NCBI GenBank assembly: GCA_030562195.1
Contig: JAUJPP010000003.1
Location: forward strand, 14,787,398-14,851,397
Direction of reading: 5' to 3'
Source: Nipponacmea schrenckii
Lineage: Eukaryota > Mollusca > Gastropoda > Lottiidae
Length of the DNA stretch: 64,000 nt
Under the pieces are notes generated by a model, which saw only the letters and a program-made list of their open reading frames with translations, did no database searches and was not told where the DNA came from. This document shows, in pieces, positions 1 to 13,716 of the stretch. The position numbers were made by a program, and so were the translations under genes. The number at the start of each line of letters is the position of its first letter. Within the stretch, counting starts at the first letter, position 1.

Positions 1-435
1 TTTAGATATTCTATTTAAAGACTCATGGCATATGCCTTTAAATAATTGTATGTAAATAGGAGAACAATTTAGGGGAGCCGTGTGAAGGACTTCATGATTT
101 GTTTGGTTGTTTCTGTAATTCTTTTACTTACATGGGGCAAAATGGTAGGACTTAAAACTATAATCATTTTCTTTTAAGATATTACGTAAAATGACGTCGA
201 ATTTCGATGACATCGTAATTAAGCAGCCAAACCAAACACAAATTAATTTAATTCAAAAAGATTTTATATTTTTCAAGAGTGTGTATCGCCATAAGGTTTT
301 TACGTATTCATATAAGATTTAACTATTTATTTCAAGACATTTTCTTATAGAATTCAGTACGCCTATATTTCCAATACAGCCAACCCGAGGAAATTAAGTC
401 AAGTGAAGATCTCCAGCCGTTACAGTATTTACACT
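1..435. other. No gene recognised
   Basis: AT-rich sequence without a convincing coding signal or terminal repeat. Confidence 0.6.
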
Positions 436-437
436 TA

Positions 438-905
438 AAGGGATAATAGGCGTTAGAACGAACATAAAATTTTAAGTTCACTCAAATTTGGACAATAACA
501 GTATATATCCATCAGTGGACTTACCTATACATCAAAATCCCTCTAAAATCCGATAAATCCCCAAAATAAAGTAGTTAATCATAAAACGCTTGAGCCATCC
601 ATCAAGCGATTTTCAAATCGTGTAAATATAAAGGGAAGTAACTCTAACATGTGGGTTTTCACGCGTCCTTGACCCCTACTGTTGAATTCCACAATGATGT
701 TTTAGCGTTGATTTACCAGACGCTTTTATTCTCAAACTGAATGGAATCGTCGCTGGCTCACTTTTTTTTAAAATTCCGAATATTTTTTTATTGTGGCTTT
801 TTAAAATTTGGTAAAGTGTGGGATGCATACTTATTTAACTAATAGTCAATATGAAACACAAATATAAGCCGTAGGACGAGTGTATTCTAACACCTATTAT
901 CCCTT
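438..905. mobile_element. TA-flanked MITE (family 1, copy 1)
   Basis: Termini AAGGGATAATAGGCGTTAGAA and TTCTAACACCTATTATCCCTT are inverted repeats flanked by TA (436-437 and 906-907), as in Tc1/mariner-type insertions. It is 468 bp long and has no ORF. Confidence 0.85.
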
Positions 906-907
906 TA

Positions 908-3124
908 AAGGTGTAGTTTAATCGACAGTCAAAAGTTTAAATTACGACATACCGCGATTATGTTTTGCGAAATCAACTGCTATTCAATATAGGTTTCGTA
1001 GAACATACCATAAATGAAAATCATAGAAGGTAAACTGGAAAAATCTTTAAATTAAGTACACTACAAATATTTTTCTACAGGAGTTAACCTCTAAAAATTC
1101 CAGCCGTTGTTCGTAAAATAAACAAGGATAAGTTAATGTTGCAGCCAAATTAACTCTTTATGTTGTACTTGTGTGCCGCCAACCATTTGTCACTACGTGT
1201 ATATATCGAATATAAATCAAATGGAAGCTTATATGAACAAGACTCGCCAGCATCTGTTAAAACACCACTTGGCTAGTCATCTGTAAGTCTGCAGATCATA
1301 TAATATATGATTGTTTACGAAGAAAAGACAATAGATTAGACTCAATCGACCAAAAACAATACTTTTCGACACATATTGGATTAAAAATCAAATTAAACTG
1401 TTACGTTCTGCAGAGCAGCAGCTGTTAAAACAAACCTGCAATTATTTATGTTAAAGGAGATTGATCCTAAACTTTCTCTTCAATCTTGTCACATTTTACT
1501 TCAGCAATCTTACGTAAGGTAATTTGGTGTAACCATTGTAAACATTAATACTAATACAACCTTTTTGAAAGTGCCTTATCTGCAGTTAAACAAAACTACT
1601 TAAAAATATCAAATAAAATACAGACAGCACAAACCTAACCTTCAGTGGAATATCTCGTTTTCTATCCAGTTACAAAACTGGCATAACATGATATTGAAAA
1701 GGAAACATAAATCGCATGATCATATTGCGTATATCTCGATAGTTTTATTATATATTACAATGTATTTTGATATTGTTTATATGATGAGATATGATATTCA
1801 TCAATTCATCAATTAAAGCTGGAAAATACTTTTAAAAAATATTGGACACCCCTTTACAAGCAAATATATTTGCAACTACAAAAGAAACCGTATTTACTAG
1901 CTGTACATTTTCTTGACAATGAAGAATCTAGACCATTGCTAGTTAACTTATCATATGAGTTGATATTTCATTAATGACAGCAACAATGCTCTTGCTCTCC
2001 AAAAATAACACCAATGCAATCGCAACATCGGGAAAAGTAAGATATCTGATAAATTTGAAAGTCCTACCTTCTGATAGTCTAGAATAAATCAAAAGTAGTA
2101 GTTCCTGAAACTAGTCAAAGAGACGTTTACTATTGTATGCCAATCAAGCTATTATAAGGATAGTATTCCGGTTAAATCACATTCAAACTGTCATATTTAA
2201 CAAGAGAAATATTCGATCAATATGCAAATCTAAATTCATCAGTACCAAACCTGTCAGACTTCCAATGATCAGTTAAAGTAGTCGACCTATTCACTATCTC
2301 TGTTAAATTAACTATTCAATAAGATGGAAAGTGTACGGCCACATCTGTTATCTTCTGTTAACATAGTTCACACTGAGAATGTCTACATAACATACATTGA
2401 TTCCAAATTTTCACTCTCCAATTCCTTCTTTATTGAAAGGTCTGCATAACTTTAAGGTGTATTTTATAAAAATATACTTATAGATGTCAATTTATCGAGG
2501 AACAATGCAGTAAGAAATTTCACTGGATCATATAAGTTAAAAACACTTTAAACTGAATTAAATTGCTAAATGAGATATTAATGGGGCAAAAACTTAGTGT
2601 AAAATATGTGAAAGAGATGTTTGTAATCTTAATTTATCTCCAACCATTCCGGAAGGATTATTCTCTTAAATCTGATGAAGAAAATGCAGAGTGTTCCTGT
2701 CAAGTGAATAATTCGTTACATAAGGTGTGATCAATTGTATATGGCATGAGAGCAAAGGGTGAATGCATTCGATCAAGAAACAGGGAAAGGTTAATAGAAT
2801 ATGATTTAATTAAAAAACATGCATTTGTTGAGCTTTGGAAACCCTAAATAATAGGTTTCGGGAAACGGGAAATTCATTTTGTGACTCTTTTTTTTATCTG
2901 TTGTAGTTATCTTTCAATTCCTATATTTCGTTGCTCAATTTACCAATAAACATTGTAAGCTAATTACGATCACCAATGCAATCTGTCATCGATTTTCTTG
3001 CTGAGACAGAATTAGAACACCTACCAAGAAAGTTATTTAGCACCCCAATATGACCCTATTTCTAGAAAGGGTGCATAATACATAAATATGCTCGTTCATC
3101 AGTCTAAATAATTTAATTCTATTG
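908..3124. other. No gene recognised
   Basis: AT-rich unique-looking DNA with stops in all frames; nothing further identified. Confidence 0.6.
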
Positions 3125-4306
3125 AAGGGAAAATAGCCGATAGAATACACTTGTCCTACTTGTGTTTAATATTGACTATTGGTTAAATATGTATGTATTC
3201 CACGCTTGATGAATTTTCAAAAAGCGAGAATAAAAGTATATTCGGATTTTTTTCGAAAAAGTGAGCAAGCGAAGATTCCATTCAGTTTGGGAATAAAAGC
3301 GTCTGGGAAATCAGCGCTAAACATCCTTACGGACTTAGTCCACTAATTCATTTGCCATCTATTTTCATGTTAAATCACAAAATTCAACCTTCAAGAACTT
3401 TTAAATCTCGTTGAAAACTTTCTTATATGTCACATCAAAGCCAGGCCAATGCTTGGTTTCTGTACAAAAATCCAATATAGCATGGCCATGAAAATTTTGA
3501 ACTAAATAAAATGAAAGTAAACCACTACATTTTATCAACATCCGCTTGACTGACACTGCACACAAAAACCACTATTTTTAGAAATAACCATCCGCCAATT
3601 AAATTTCTCATCATCTCAGAAATTCTGAAAGAAAATGCAATTTCAGACATCAAATTTCAAATCCACACCAGAAATTAGGCAAAAATGGGCATGCAAAAAC
3701 CCCCAGAGGAAGGCAGAAAGAGGATTTTTAAAAATAGAACGGACTAAATACAATCATTAGCATAAAATGTTTTACTGGACTATCCTATATAGAGGGGCAA
3801 TTTTTGTTTATTGTCTTAACTTGTTTTACAACATCTCAGGATGAACCTGTCCAAATATTATGCAATTAAACCTAAAAGTATGCAAATGACAGCGTTTTTA
3901 CTGATGCACCCCTACCTCTATTCAGCCCTCTATAAGATATCATTGATGGCGCGTCTTACACTAAATCAATCATAACTTTCTTATTTCTTTAAATAAATGA
4001 AATTTGTAAAGACTAATAAGTATTCTAACATAATTATCATTAGCATATAATGTTTTACTGGACTGAGTCCGGGAAATCTATATATTAGAGTTACTTCCCT
4101 TTTTAATTACAATTTGAAAATCGCTTAATGGATGTATTAAGCGTTTTATTGTTAACTACTTGATTTTGTGGATTTATGGAATTATAGAGGGATTTTGATG
4201 TATAGTGATGACGCCAGGTAAGTCTATGATGGATATATACTGTTTTTTGTCAAGTTTGAGTGAAATTAAAATTTTATGTTTCATCTAACGGCTATTATCA
4301 CTTTTT
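3125..4306. mobile_element. TA-type MITE (family 1, copy 3), inverted and interrupted
   Basis: The left part (3125-3325) and right part (4075-4306) are reverse-complement copies of the family-1 MITE. They retain AAGCGTTTTAT, GGATATATACTG and degenerate ends. About 750 bp of foreign sequence replaces the middle. Confidence 0.72.
3331..4070. mobile_element. Insertion with short inverted ends nested in MITE copy 3
   Basis: The ends GGACTTAGTCCA and TGGACTGAGTCC form an imperfect inverted repeat. A block ATCATTAGCATA...TGTTTTACTGGACT is present twice in direct orientation, near 3757 and 4036. No coding capacity was recognised. Confidence 0.5.
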
Positions 4307-4309
4307 ATC

Positions 4310-6500
4310 AACATTTGCTACTATGACATTGAGTGCGTTTACTCAGCAAATCCTTACATGGAGTTTTTAGCATTCATAATTATATTTCGTTTGTAATTTA
4401 TAAATTAATAATTTGGAACTTATTCTATTATTAAGCCCTGTTTTTTTTTGTTTTTTTTCATTTTTGCCGTGTGTCACATTTACAATAGATTATCTAATAT
4501 ACAACTTACGCTATTTTTGGAATTCAATTCCAAGTACAAAATGAAAATCCATGTTTATTAAATCAAAATAGCTTGAGGATATCTTTTTATTGTATTATGT
4601 GATTGACAACAACAAAAAAACAAAAAAAAAACTAGTAAAATAATAAAAAATTCTTTTGTTGAGAAAAGTTAATTATTCTGCTCAGGCAGCGACTATTAAA
4701 GTCATTGCCATAATGAAGATTATTGAATAGAACCGTATCAGAATGGTTTAAAGGAAATTTCTATGTAGCTAGCTTGAAAGAAAAAGTATATATGGCTATT
4801 TTGTGACCAAATGGTTAGGTAAAGTCCATGGAACTTGAAATACAATATATAGGGTCTGTAAATAGGTCGCCTCTCGTGTAAAATGATTAACCGTTTTTGC
4901 ATTTGGTCAAAAAGAGGCTCTAGCTGTTCTGTGTTTCCACTTGTTAAATTGCCGAACCGTAATGGTTCGGGAACCAAAAACCTCTCTTATTGCGTTCGGC
5001 AATTTATTGTGGCCAAATGAAAGCTAGCTTTAAAACCGACTGTTTAAACAAGTGGAAACGCAAAAGGTCGGCTTTTTCTCCTTCAGCAATGGTCCCACAC
5101 GCCACATTGGTAGTCTTGAACATCGCGACCTGTCAATAATATGCTACTTTTTGATCGAGACTAAAGTGGTTCGGGAACCAAATAAACCCATTGGAAACGC
5201 AGTGTGTTCGGCAATAAAGCTGGCTTAAAAGCTAGCTTTACTTCTCACATCTAAGCAGTTATGTTTTAAAGACATTTACTATTCGATCGATCAGTGGGTT
5301 TTTGAAGCGTATACAATGTATTTTAGAAAGTCGCATTTCCCTACAAATACACTAAGACTAAATAAGGAACGTAACCACTTCATGTACAATTGTCTCGGGG
5401 ATTTACAGGGTTTAGATGATCTAGGTACTTTGTTACCCTTTTTACATTCTGTGAATAAGATTCCCCTAATTGTATTCTGTCCTACTGGTGACATAAATAT
5501 GGGTTACCGGTCTCAGGAAGACCTTAGATTTATAATTTTTTTTTTTGTATTCCCAAATGGTCCCATGGTTGTATAATTATAACCCGTTTCCTACAAATCA
5601 ATGTAATAAGCATACTAAAATATTTCATAGTCTCTATCGTCTTTAATTTTAACCTTGTTATATCAAATAACTTGATGAAGGTGCCGTTCCTATATTACGT
5701 GATTGTTTTGTTGATTTAAACTAATTAACTTACATCGCACCTAAAGTGTTTTAGAACAGAATGGACGAATTCAAAATTTGTCTTCGATTAGAAAGATCTC
5801 CATTAAATGTGTTGCCTTTTCATTTTTCATATATTATGTATTCGATAATTGGATCGCTAATATTAATATCAATCGAACATAGAGACGTTCTAATGATCGG
5901 GAAATATACCAGTTTGTCTTACAAATTGCTTTTTAACTCGTAATTCGCCCATTTTACAATAAGAAACAATAATACAAACCAACTTTAAAATCTCTGATTT
6001 CAATTTGAAACTACCGGTAAAGCCTGTTGTAAACGGTGTTTTTTTACATTGCATTGAAGGCTTTATTTTGAAAATACTAAATCAATTTGTGAATGTGACA
6101 AATTTACCGTTAGTCCGAAAAAAACACGAATCTAGCGTACTGGCGAATACATAGTATCAAAGTACAAACCCTTTGATTAAAAATTCAGATCGGATGTAAA
6201 AGAAAAAGATAAGATGTCAAGTCGCGTGAGTTGACACACTTAAAATGATATTCAACAAATTTTACCTCTCACTAGAAGTAAGAGTGCTAACAAATATATA
6301 AATATTTTTCAAAATCTTCTTTCTCCCACCATTCCTCGACACTTGATAAAGTATAATATTTGAAATCCGGTTCGTGTCAATTCTGTAAGTTTTTGTTTTG
6401 CTTTATTTTATTATTTTTTTATTTCTTTTTCATTATCATAAGCGTTATATAATATCTAAATATATATTTATCTACTTCAGACACAGAAATCAAGCCACAT
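4310..6500. other. No gene; possible worn repeat at 4765-5245
   Basis: 4765-5245 has GCTAGCTT near one end and AAAGCTAGCTTTA near the other, plus repeated TTCGGCAAT and GGTTCGGGAACCAA. It may be an old inverted-repeat element. The remainder shows nothing recognisable. Confidence 0.4.
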
Positions 6501-6540
6501 CGACTATATTTGTAATCGTACAACAAAAATCTTAAATGTT

Positions 6541-8461
6541 ATGCGTTATGTTTCAGGTACCACATGGGGAGCAGGCAGAGAAGCCTTAATGATGATGTAC
6601 AGGTCACTGATTCGCTCAGTTACAGATTATGGTTGCATCGTCTATGGTACAGCCTGTAATACTACACTGAAGAAACTGGACGTTCTACAGATGAAAGCTA
6701 TACGTATTGCCACCAGGGCAGCAATCGGTACAAGAGGCACTACTTCAGGAGGTGGGAGAGAAACCCCTTTCTCTTCGAAGGGAGGAACTCTCTCTCAAAT
6801 TCTGGGGGAAACTTCAGTATTTGTCCGAAAGCTGTCCAACGTATTCCAGCATCAGAAGATTCACTCGTGTCGGAAAGAACCAGATAAATCGGAGTATCTC
6901 CTATGTTCAAGCAACTACTGATCTCTTTAGAGAGCACCAACTCGATCAAGTTAGCATCAGCCAACGACACCTATCAGATACTCCTTTTTGGAAGGTTACC
7001 AACCCGATAGTCAACACCGAGCTGACCCAGTCCACCAACAAGCACGTGAACCCAGTGGCAGCAAGAGCGCAAGCTCTTGACCTCATCGACTCCAAGTTCG
7101 CCGACCATTTGAAGATCTACACTGATGGCTCCAAGAGTAGCACAGCTACTGGTTACGGTTTGTGTATTCCGGAGAAAGGCATCAGACTTGCCAAACGGAT
7201 ACCCCCACACTACTCAGTGTTCACTGCAGAACTACTAGCTATCAGGGTCGCCATAGCATGGCCATCCCTTAACTATACGGAACCTGCCGTAATCCTGTCT
7301 GACTCACTAAGTAGCCTTCAGTCTATTTCTAACAATTTTTCTAATTGTAGGTCAGAATTTTTAACGAACATCCGAAGTATGATTCACAACTACCAAACCA
7401 ACAACAACCACCAGATCGAACTATCATGGATCCCGTTGCACGTTTTCATCCCGGGAAACGAACAAGCTGACCGTGTTGCCAAGGACAGTTTGGGTCTGGA
7501 GAATATCGAGCCTGTAAAATTCTCGTATGAAGAATTTTGCAGTCTCGTGTCCTCTAAGATCAACCAGAAATGGGACGACATGCTAAGGAACCTCAACACC
7601 GATAGATACCAGATTGATCCGAAGATACCAAACCAAACCAAAATTAACCATCCATCTGTAGCCATCTGCAAACTGGTAACAAGACTACGCACCAACCATG
7701 TCATGCGAGACCATCAGTTCAATGCCATTAAATGCCGATGCGGACACGTTGCCACCAGGACGCATCTTCTCATTCAATGCACCGAATTGAAACCATCTCG
7801 TGAGGCACTGACGGACTACCTGGAAAACCAACGGCATACCTATCACCATACAGAATATTTTGGCTCCACCCACGGACCACTGGTATAAATCATGGAACTC
7901 ATCTACCAATTTATCAAGTTTTAAACAGATAGTCTAAGTTTCTTTTTACTCTTATATTACTTTATATTACTATATTATTAATCTCCACATAAGTTTCATC
8001 GCAGAGACAAAAGAGAACAATTTTTTTTTTTTTTTTGTTTTTTTTTTTTTTTTTTTTGTGTAAGCTTTTAACCACCTCTTTCTTTTCTCACATCTCCTTT
8101 TCTTCTTTCTTTTAGGTCTTCAACTCCTCCAATCAAGAACAGATAATCTAACCAAACCAAACCAAACCAACAACATCCAATAATAAATATTATGATCATA
8201 ACGAGTTTTGGAAGAATGAGAAGACTGAGTTACTCACGCCACACCATCCAGGGCCGAGTTACACCGCCATGTCATTCGACCCGACCAGATCTGAAAATTT
8301 ATCAACCACCAAACCAAACCAACAGCACAGAACCATCTAATCTGAACCAATCCAACCACAAACTACTACGAATATCAACAACTACCTAGTTTGCGATATC
8401 AGCAATTGCTGGAAGCGAACGTTAACTCGCCATTTACCTACCTACCTACCTACCTACCTAC
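6541..8461 (+). mobile_element. Non-LTR retrotransposon 3' part (RT end, RNase H, zinc-finger tail), frameshifted
   Basis: A 5'-truncated LINE. Frame 1 from 6541 encodes the end of the reverse transcriptase region (MYRSLIRSVTDYGCIVYG, LDVLQMKAIRIATRAA). Around 6720-6735 the reading moves to a second frame (VGEKPLSLRREELSLKFWGK), so a frameshift has broken the polyprotein. That frame runs to the stop at 7888. It encodes RNase H at about 7110-7490 (YTDGS, FTAELLAI, LSDSLSS, WIPLHVFIPGNEQADRVAK) and a Cys/His cluster (CRCGHVATRTHLLIQC). The RNase H plus C-terminal Cys/His layout suggests the I/jockey-like group. The 3' UTR holds poly-T (8021-8058) and ends in (TACC)n at 8435-8461. Two A-to-G-level substitutions cannot be judged without a consensus. 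The copy is presumably dead. Confidence 0.82.
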
Positions 8462-9589
8462 ACAGAAATCCATTCCTATCCTGGTACTCGAATCCATTAC
8501 ATCCAGTCCATCCTTGAATCTTACAGTTGATAATCTACATTGGTCCCTAGAAACAGTATTTATTTGGACACTTACAGTAGAGCGTCCTGGTGCAATGCGA
8601 ACAGAAATGGGGAGAATCAAGGTTTGCACACCGATAGAGTGAAAACCTTCTGTCGTTTATGATGTTATCTGTAAACATATTGTGTATTTTTAAAGTGATT
8701 GTCGGTAATCTTGAAACGAAACGCTTGCTTGTAATTATTAGGTTTAGGTATAGATTCAAAATGGTTGAGAACAACGTTCGTGGGTGTTATTTCCTTGTAA
8801 GAATTATACTTCTTACCATCAGACCCCCAGATGAGATAAGACAGTTCAAGTTTGATTTGTCTGTACAGAAATTGATTAAGGATCATATTTCCGAAATTTG
8901 CATAGAATATCACGCGATATATGGCGAGACAGATATGTGTCCCTTGGTTTCATTAGTCAATGATTGAGCTACTAATAATAGTGCAGATAAAAAATGAAAA
9001 CGTTCCACGATGTTATATTTTCATAAAATGCTATCAGGGATTAAGACGAGTACTTTCTATCTACAGACTTATTGAGCCTGTCGTTGATGCTATTGAAGGG
9101 CAATTACGACGAGGAAATAGCGTCTGCCTACCTTGAACTGTCGATTTCGTTAGAGGATGAACTCGCTTTTTCGCAATGTCATTTCAACGGGGACTCTGTG
9201 ATTTTCGGGATGTTTTCAGGAATGTGATGTCCAGAGGTTCGTCGAATGGTTCTACAAATGGAACAGTTTTTGTGGCCGATACTCACCAGCCCTGCGAGTT
9301 CTTGTACCGCCGAGAAGTCATTCAGTGTTTGGAGAAGGTTAAAAAAAATCGTTAGGGAACACCATGAAACAATCGCGTCTCAATCACATGCTTATATGTG
9401 AAATTCATGGCCAAACTTTATCTCGAGGCCCGCGATATTTCAGCAAATCCAATATGCTGACGCCAGGAGCTGGGTTTTCGTCAATCCTGAATTGCTGATG
9501 TTGCCCTATTTTCATGTTTGAGCGATAAATAAACAACATATTTAATTACAATTCTCTTGTTTGAAAATTCCTAATCTTCCAAGAAATGC
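8462..9589. other. No gene; fragment resembling the hAT interior
   Basis: GAAAACCTTCTGTCGTTTAT and GATGTTATCTGTAAAC at 8642-8677 resemble the unit inside the hAT at 11697. 9040-9340 has short open stretches but no domain I recognise. Confidence 0.4.
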
Positions 9590-9830
9590 GCTGGGTGTAT
9601 TACCTATAAATGTAATAACGACCATAAATTTAACAAAAATCAACCATAATTGTAATACCCACCATAAATTTAATAACCAACAAATGTAATAACTAACGAA
9701 TGTAATAACTAAACCCACCATAAATGTGTGTAATAACATTTAACCATAAATGTAATCACATTTAATCTTAAATGTTTTAACATTTAACCATAAATGAAAT
9801 ACCTCATCAACCATAAATGTAATGAATAAC
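9590..9830. repeat. Short-period AT-rich tandem repeat
   Basis: Irregular copies of ACCATAAATGTAATAAC with variable spacers. Confidence 0.8.
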
Positions 9831-9903
9831 GATGCAGTTTAAAATAGAGTAATTATGTCAACACTGATAGACTGCTTAGTAAATAAATTGTCATTTAAAT
9901 ACT

Positions 9904-10284
9904 TGTTGTATTTCTTTCTCGAAACTCGTAGAATAGACACACAGATCAAAAAGTAACTGTAGATGTATTTAATCCAATAATGAATTTACAACGAAACAAC
10001 AATAATCCAAATATAAGCACAATATATTAAGCACAAGGTATAATACACAACTCATACATACAGTTAGTAAGCACATTAATTGAATCCCCCTAGGCCTTAG
10101 CTACTAGCCTGTTTATAGCAAAACCTATATTTCTAGAACAATCAAGAAGCCACTTTAACAATCCAGAAGTGATACATTGTTTTAACAGGTTATATTGCAT
10201 CATAATATTAATTGAGAAGCCTTTAGTAACTTCTGGAAAGATAATCTCCAAAGTTCTAGAATAATCTGGGTCAATACCATAACA
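9904..10284 (-). mobile_element. Solo LTR of a Ty3/gypsy-type element
   Basis: This 381-bp sequence runs from TGTTGTATTTC to CCATAACA and is flanked by the perfect 5-bp duplication ATACT (9899-9903 and 10285-10289). It is homologous over its whole length to the LTR at 39914-40280, which is joined to a gypsy gag-pol remnant. The strand is set by that copy. The two ends show the expected TG...CA. Confidence 0.9.
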
Positions 10285-10289
10285 ATACT

Positions 10290-11688
10290 GAATACCACTA
10301 AAATGAGAACTATGATGTATGGATTTTCTGCCAAGGACTTTGCCTGGAATTTCACGGTTTACCGTAGATTAACCCTTTTCTTTAACAGGCTTAGGCTCGA
10401 GTCTTCCATATATAGTTTGCCATGATGAGCTTATGCAAAATAGAAAGAGCGCAATCTTGAGAACGTGTTCAAATATTTTTAGGCTAAAATCTGACTAACC
10501 AAATCAAATAGACAAGACAAAAAGATCAATCTAAATGTATTCTGAAGACCAAGGTTTCTATAATACTATCAATTGAAAAACAAGTTAAAACAAATGTAGG
10601 CTACAAATTTAACTTTTTATTACTAATAATTTTTTAATATAAATAAGAATTAATGATGTGTATTATATTTAAGGTTGATTTTTGTTACATTTATGATCGT
10701 TATGACATTTACGGGGAATCCTCTGTAGTTGACGCCCATTGGAGGATTAGAAAATTCAGTTACATGCAATAAGGTGTCTTTCTTTGTACCATATTTCTCA
10801 AAGCAAAAAAGACATGTCACCATCTTAACTGAAACATCCGCAGTACTCTGCAATCAAATTCGTATCTTCTTTCTTTTGAGTACGTACAATCTTTTGAGTG
10901 CCTACCGTTTTTTGAAAGAAAAAAAACAGCATACGCCACGGATGATCTTAAGCCTATTCATTTGACTGTTAATTTCACAACTTTAAACTGAGAAAACTAG
11001 TCAGAGTAAATTACAACTCCCCTCAATTGATATATTGATGAAAATGTATTGAAGGTTTAAGAAACATCCCTTCCTCATAATTTGATTTTTGATTAAAACC
11101 TTACAGGCAATGATGTATTGAAGAATGACACGTTTATTTGTTAGTTAAAGAATGCTAAAAGAATAAGCAGAAACTCTATAAATAGAAAAGTTTCTTGGTA
11201 ATCAGCCAGAAACTTATTCTGTGAACTTTGTTTTTTTTTTTTTAATTATTTAAACAGCAATTCCAAGTAAGTGTTCACAAGGGACATGGAGCATATAGTT
11301 TCGAAGAAGATTTTGGTACATACTTGGTATGAAAACCAGCAGCATATCATCTAATGATTATGAAAGTTCATAAACCTCTTGTGTAAAACACTGATCGAGG
11401 TCACATAATATAAGAGATCTGCTAAAAAAAAATAGGGTTGAGATAAAATTGTTTGTACTTGCTCTCTGACTACAATGTTTGCTGAATTGAATCATTTTTG
11501 TATTAAATGTAATATATATTACAAATTAATTCTGAGAATCTTAGATTATCTTTGGGATGATGAAACACTGAAGACGTCATTATTGTTTAACATTATTTTA
11601 CAAAGGTGACCTGAATAGTAGCCTAAATCATCTTTACATGAATTTTCTGTGAGGAAATGTGTCAATTTCAAATGTTAAATCACTGAGA
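10290..11688. other. No gene recognised
   Basis: AT-rich, only short ORFs without domain signals. Confidence 0.6.
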
Positions 11689-11696
11689 TTAACATT

Positions 11697-12927
11697 CAGG
11701 GGCGTAGCGTACGTGTGGGGGGGGGGGGGTGTCGCACCCCCCTACTTTTACTGAATCGGTCGGTAAAAAGGGGTCGTGGATGGAACCGTCGATAAAACGC
11801 GGAATCGATCGATTAAACCGATTAATTAACCTAAAAAGTCAAAACCTTATGTTGGTTATGATCAATCGATAAAAGACGACAAGGTGGGACCGTCGGTAAA
11901 ACCGATTAACCTAAAACGTAAAAACCTTGTGTTGGTTATGATGTTATCAGTAAACTGTCAACATTTAAAGTATTTTTTTTACTGAAACTACCGGAATCGG
12001 TCGGTATAAGTTGGTTATGACTGGAGTCTTCGGTAAAACCGATTTGTTAACCGATACCCTTGTTATCGGTAAGCTGTTCGTTATTTGAATTTGTTGGTAA
12101 AACTCGGAATTGGCCGATAGAAGAAGGTCATAGATGGAGCCGTCGGTAAAACCGATTTGTTAACTAAAAGAGTGAAAACCTTAAAATGTTAAAATGTTAT
12201 CGGTAAACCGTTCGTCTACATTAAAGTAATTTTTACTAAACTTGTCGGTAAAACGCGGAATCGGTCGATAATAGACGGTCATGGATGGGAAATGGAGCCT
12301 TCGGTAAAACCGATTGGCTGACCGAAAGAGTGGAAACCTGGTGTCAGTTATGATGTTATCGGAAAACTGTTCGTCTACATAAAAAGTGATTTTTACTGAA
12401 CTTGTCGGTAAAACGCAGAATAGGTCGAAAAAGACTATATAAAACATGGTTTTCCGATCAAAATTTATAATTTTGACCGGTGGAAATGACTTCCAAAATC
12501 GCGTCAGATGTATTCTCCGGGTTACCAAGTTTGTAAAACTTTCCGGGGGAGAACCCCCCCCCCCCCCAGCCATGTTGGTAAAACGCAAGAATAGGTCGAA
12601 AAAGGACATAGAAAACACATGGTTTTCCTAGTTTTTAAAGATTCCGGGGAAGGACCCCCGAACCCCTGCCACTGCAAGGGCCAAATACGAATGTCTTTGG
12701 CCTGCAGGGCTTGTCTGGGAAAAAATCACCTTTCAGTCCCCCCTCTCAGGCATATTCTAGATACACCCCGGATGGATATGGTTTTCAAAAGTTTAGGATA
12801 TAACGATGGATTTCGTTCGTGTATAATGTATCTTGTGTAAGTTATTTTTGCCGTCGGAAGAACACGTGTTCGTCGGTAAAACTTAGACGTTACACGCCCC
12901 ATTCAAAATGGTCACGCTACGCCCCTG
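11697..12927. mobile_element. Non-autonomous hAT-type element with 8-bp TSD
   Basis: Inverted ends CAGGGGCGTAGCGT and ACGCTACGCCCCTG are perfect. The flank TTAACATT is duplicated exactly (11689-11696 and 12928-12935), the hAT signature. The interior is a diverged array of units of roughly 120-170 bp containing GTCGGTAAAACCGAT and GTGTTGGTTATGATGTTATC. Small ORFs on both strands come from this repeat and are not genes. A long G run sits at 11716-11729 and a C run at 12555-12570. Confidence 0.88.
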
Positions 12928-13716
12928 TTAACATTTCTATGTACCTGATTACATTCTAAGACAAACCTCATACACTTAACACGGTAAAACGCGGAATCGG
13001 TCGATAATAGACGGTCATGGATGGGAAATGGAGCCTTCGGTAAAACCGATTGGCTGACCGAAAGAGTGGAAACCTGGTGTCAGTTATGATGTTATCGGAA
13101 AACTGTTCGTCTACATAAAAAGTGATTTTTACTGAACTTGTCGGTAAAACGCAGAATAGGTCGAAAAAGACTATATAAAACATGGTTTTCCGATCAAAAT
13201 TTATAATTTTGACCGGTGGAAATGACTTCCAAAATCGCGTCAGATGTATTCTCCGGGTTACCAAGTTTGTAAAACTTTCCGGGGGAGAACCCCCCCCCCC
13301 CCAGCCATGTTGGTAAAACGCAAGAATAGGTCGAAAAAGGACATAGAAAACACATGGTTTTCCTAGTTTTTAAAGATTCCGGGGAAGGACCCCCGAACCC
13401 CTGCCACTGCAAGGGCCAAATACGAATGTCTTTGGCCTGCAGGGCTTGTCTGGGAAAAAATCACCTTTCAGTCCCCCCTCTCAGGCATATTCTAGATACA
13501 CCCCGGATGGATATGGTTTTCAAAAGTTTAGGATATAACGATGGATTTCGTTCGTGTATAATGTATCTTGTGTAAGTTATTTTTGCCCTCGGAAGAACAC
13601 GTGTTCGTCGGTAAAACTTAGACGTTACACGCCCCATTCAAAATGGTCACGCTACGCCCCTGTTAACATTTCTATGTACCTGATTACATTCTAAGACAAA
13701 CCTCATACACTTGAAA
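12246..13716. repeat. 735-bp tandem duplication of the hAT right half plus its flank
   Basis: 12246-12978 is repeated almost exactly at 12982-13714. The offset is 736 bases before the C run and 735 after it, because the C run differs by one. Each copy contains the right terminus, the TSD TTAACATT and about 50 bases of outside sequence ending in CTCATACACTT. Only one or two substitutions were noticed, so the event is recent. Confidence 0.92.

Noticed and set aside
5291..5576. Overlapping small ORFs
   Set aside because: No domain, no splice context, ends in a poly-T run.
9040..9350. Possible coding remnant with EPVVDAIEGQ-like stretch
   Set aside because: Frames are broken and no family could be recognised.
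12181..13575. Duplicate ORFs of 60-145 codons
   Set aside because: They lie in the hAT interior repeat and its tandem duplicate; frames are open by chance.
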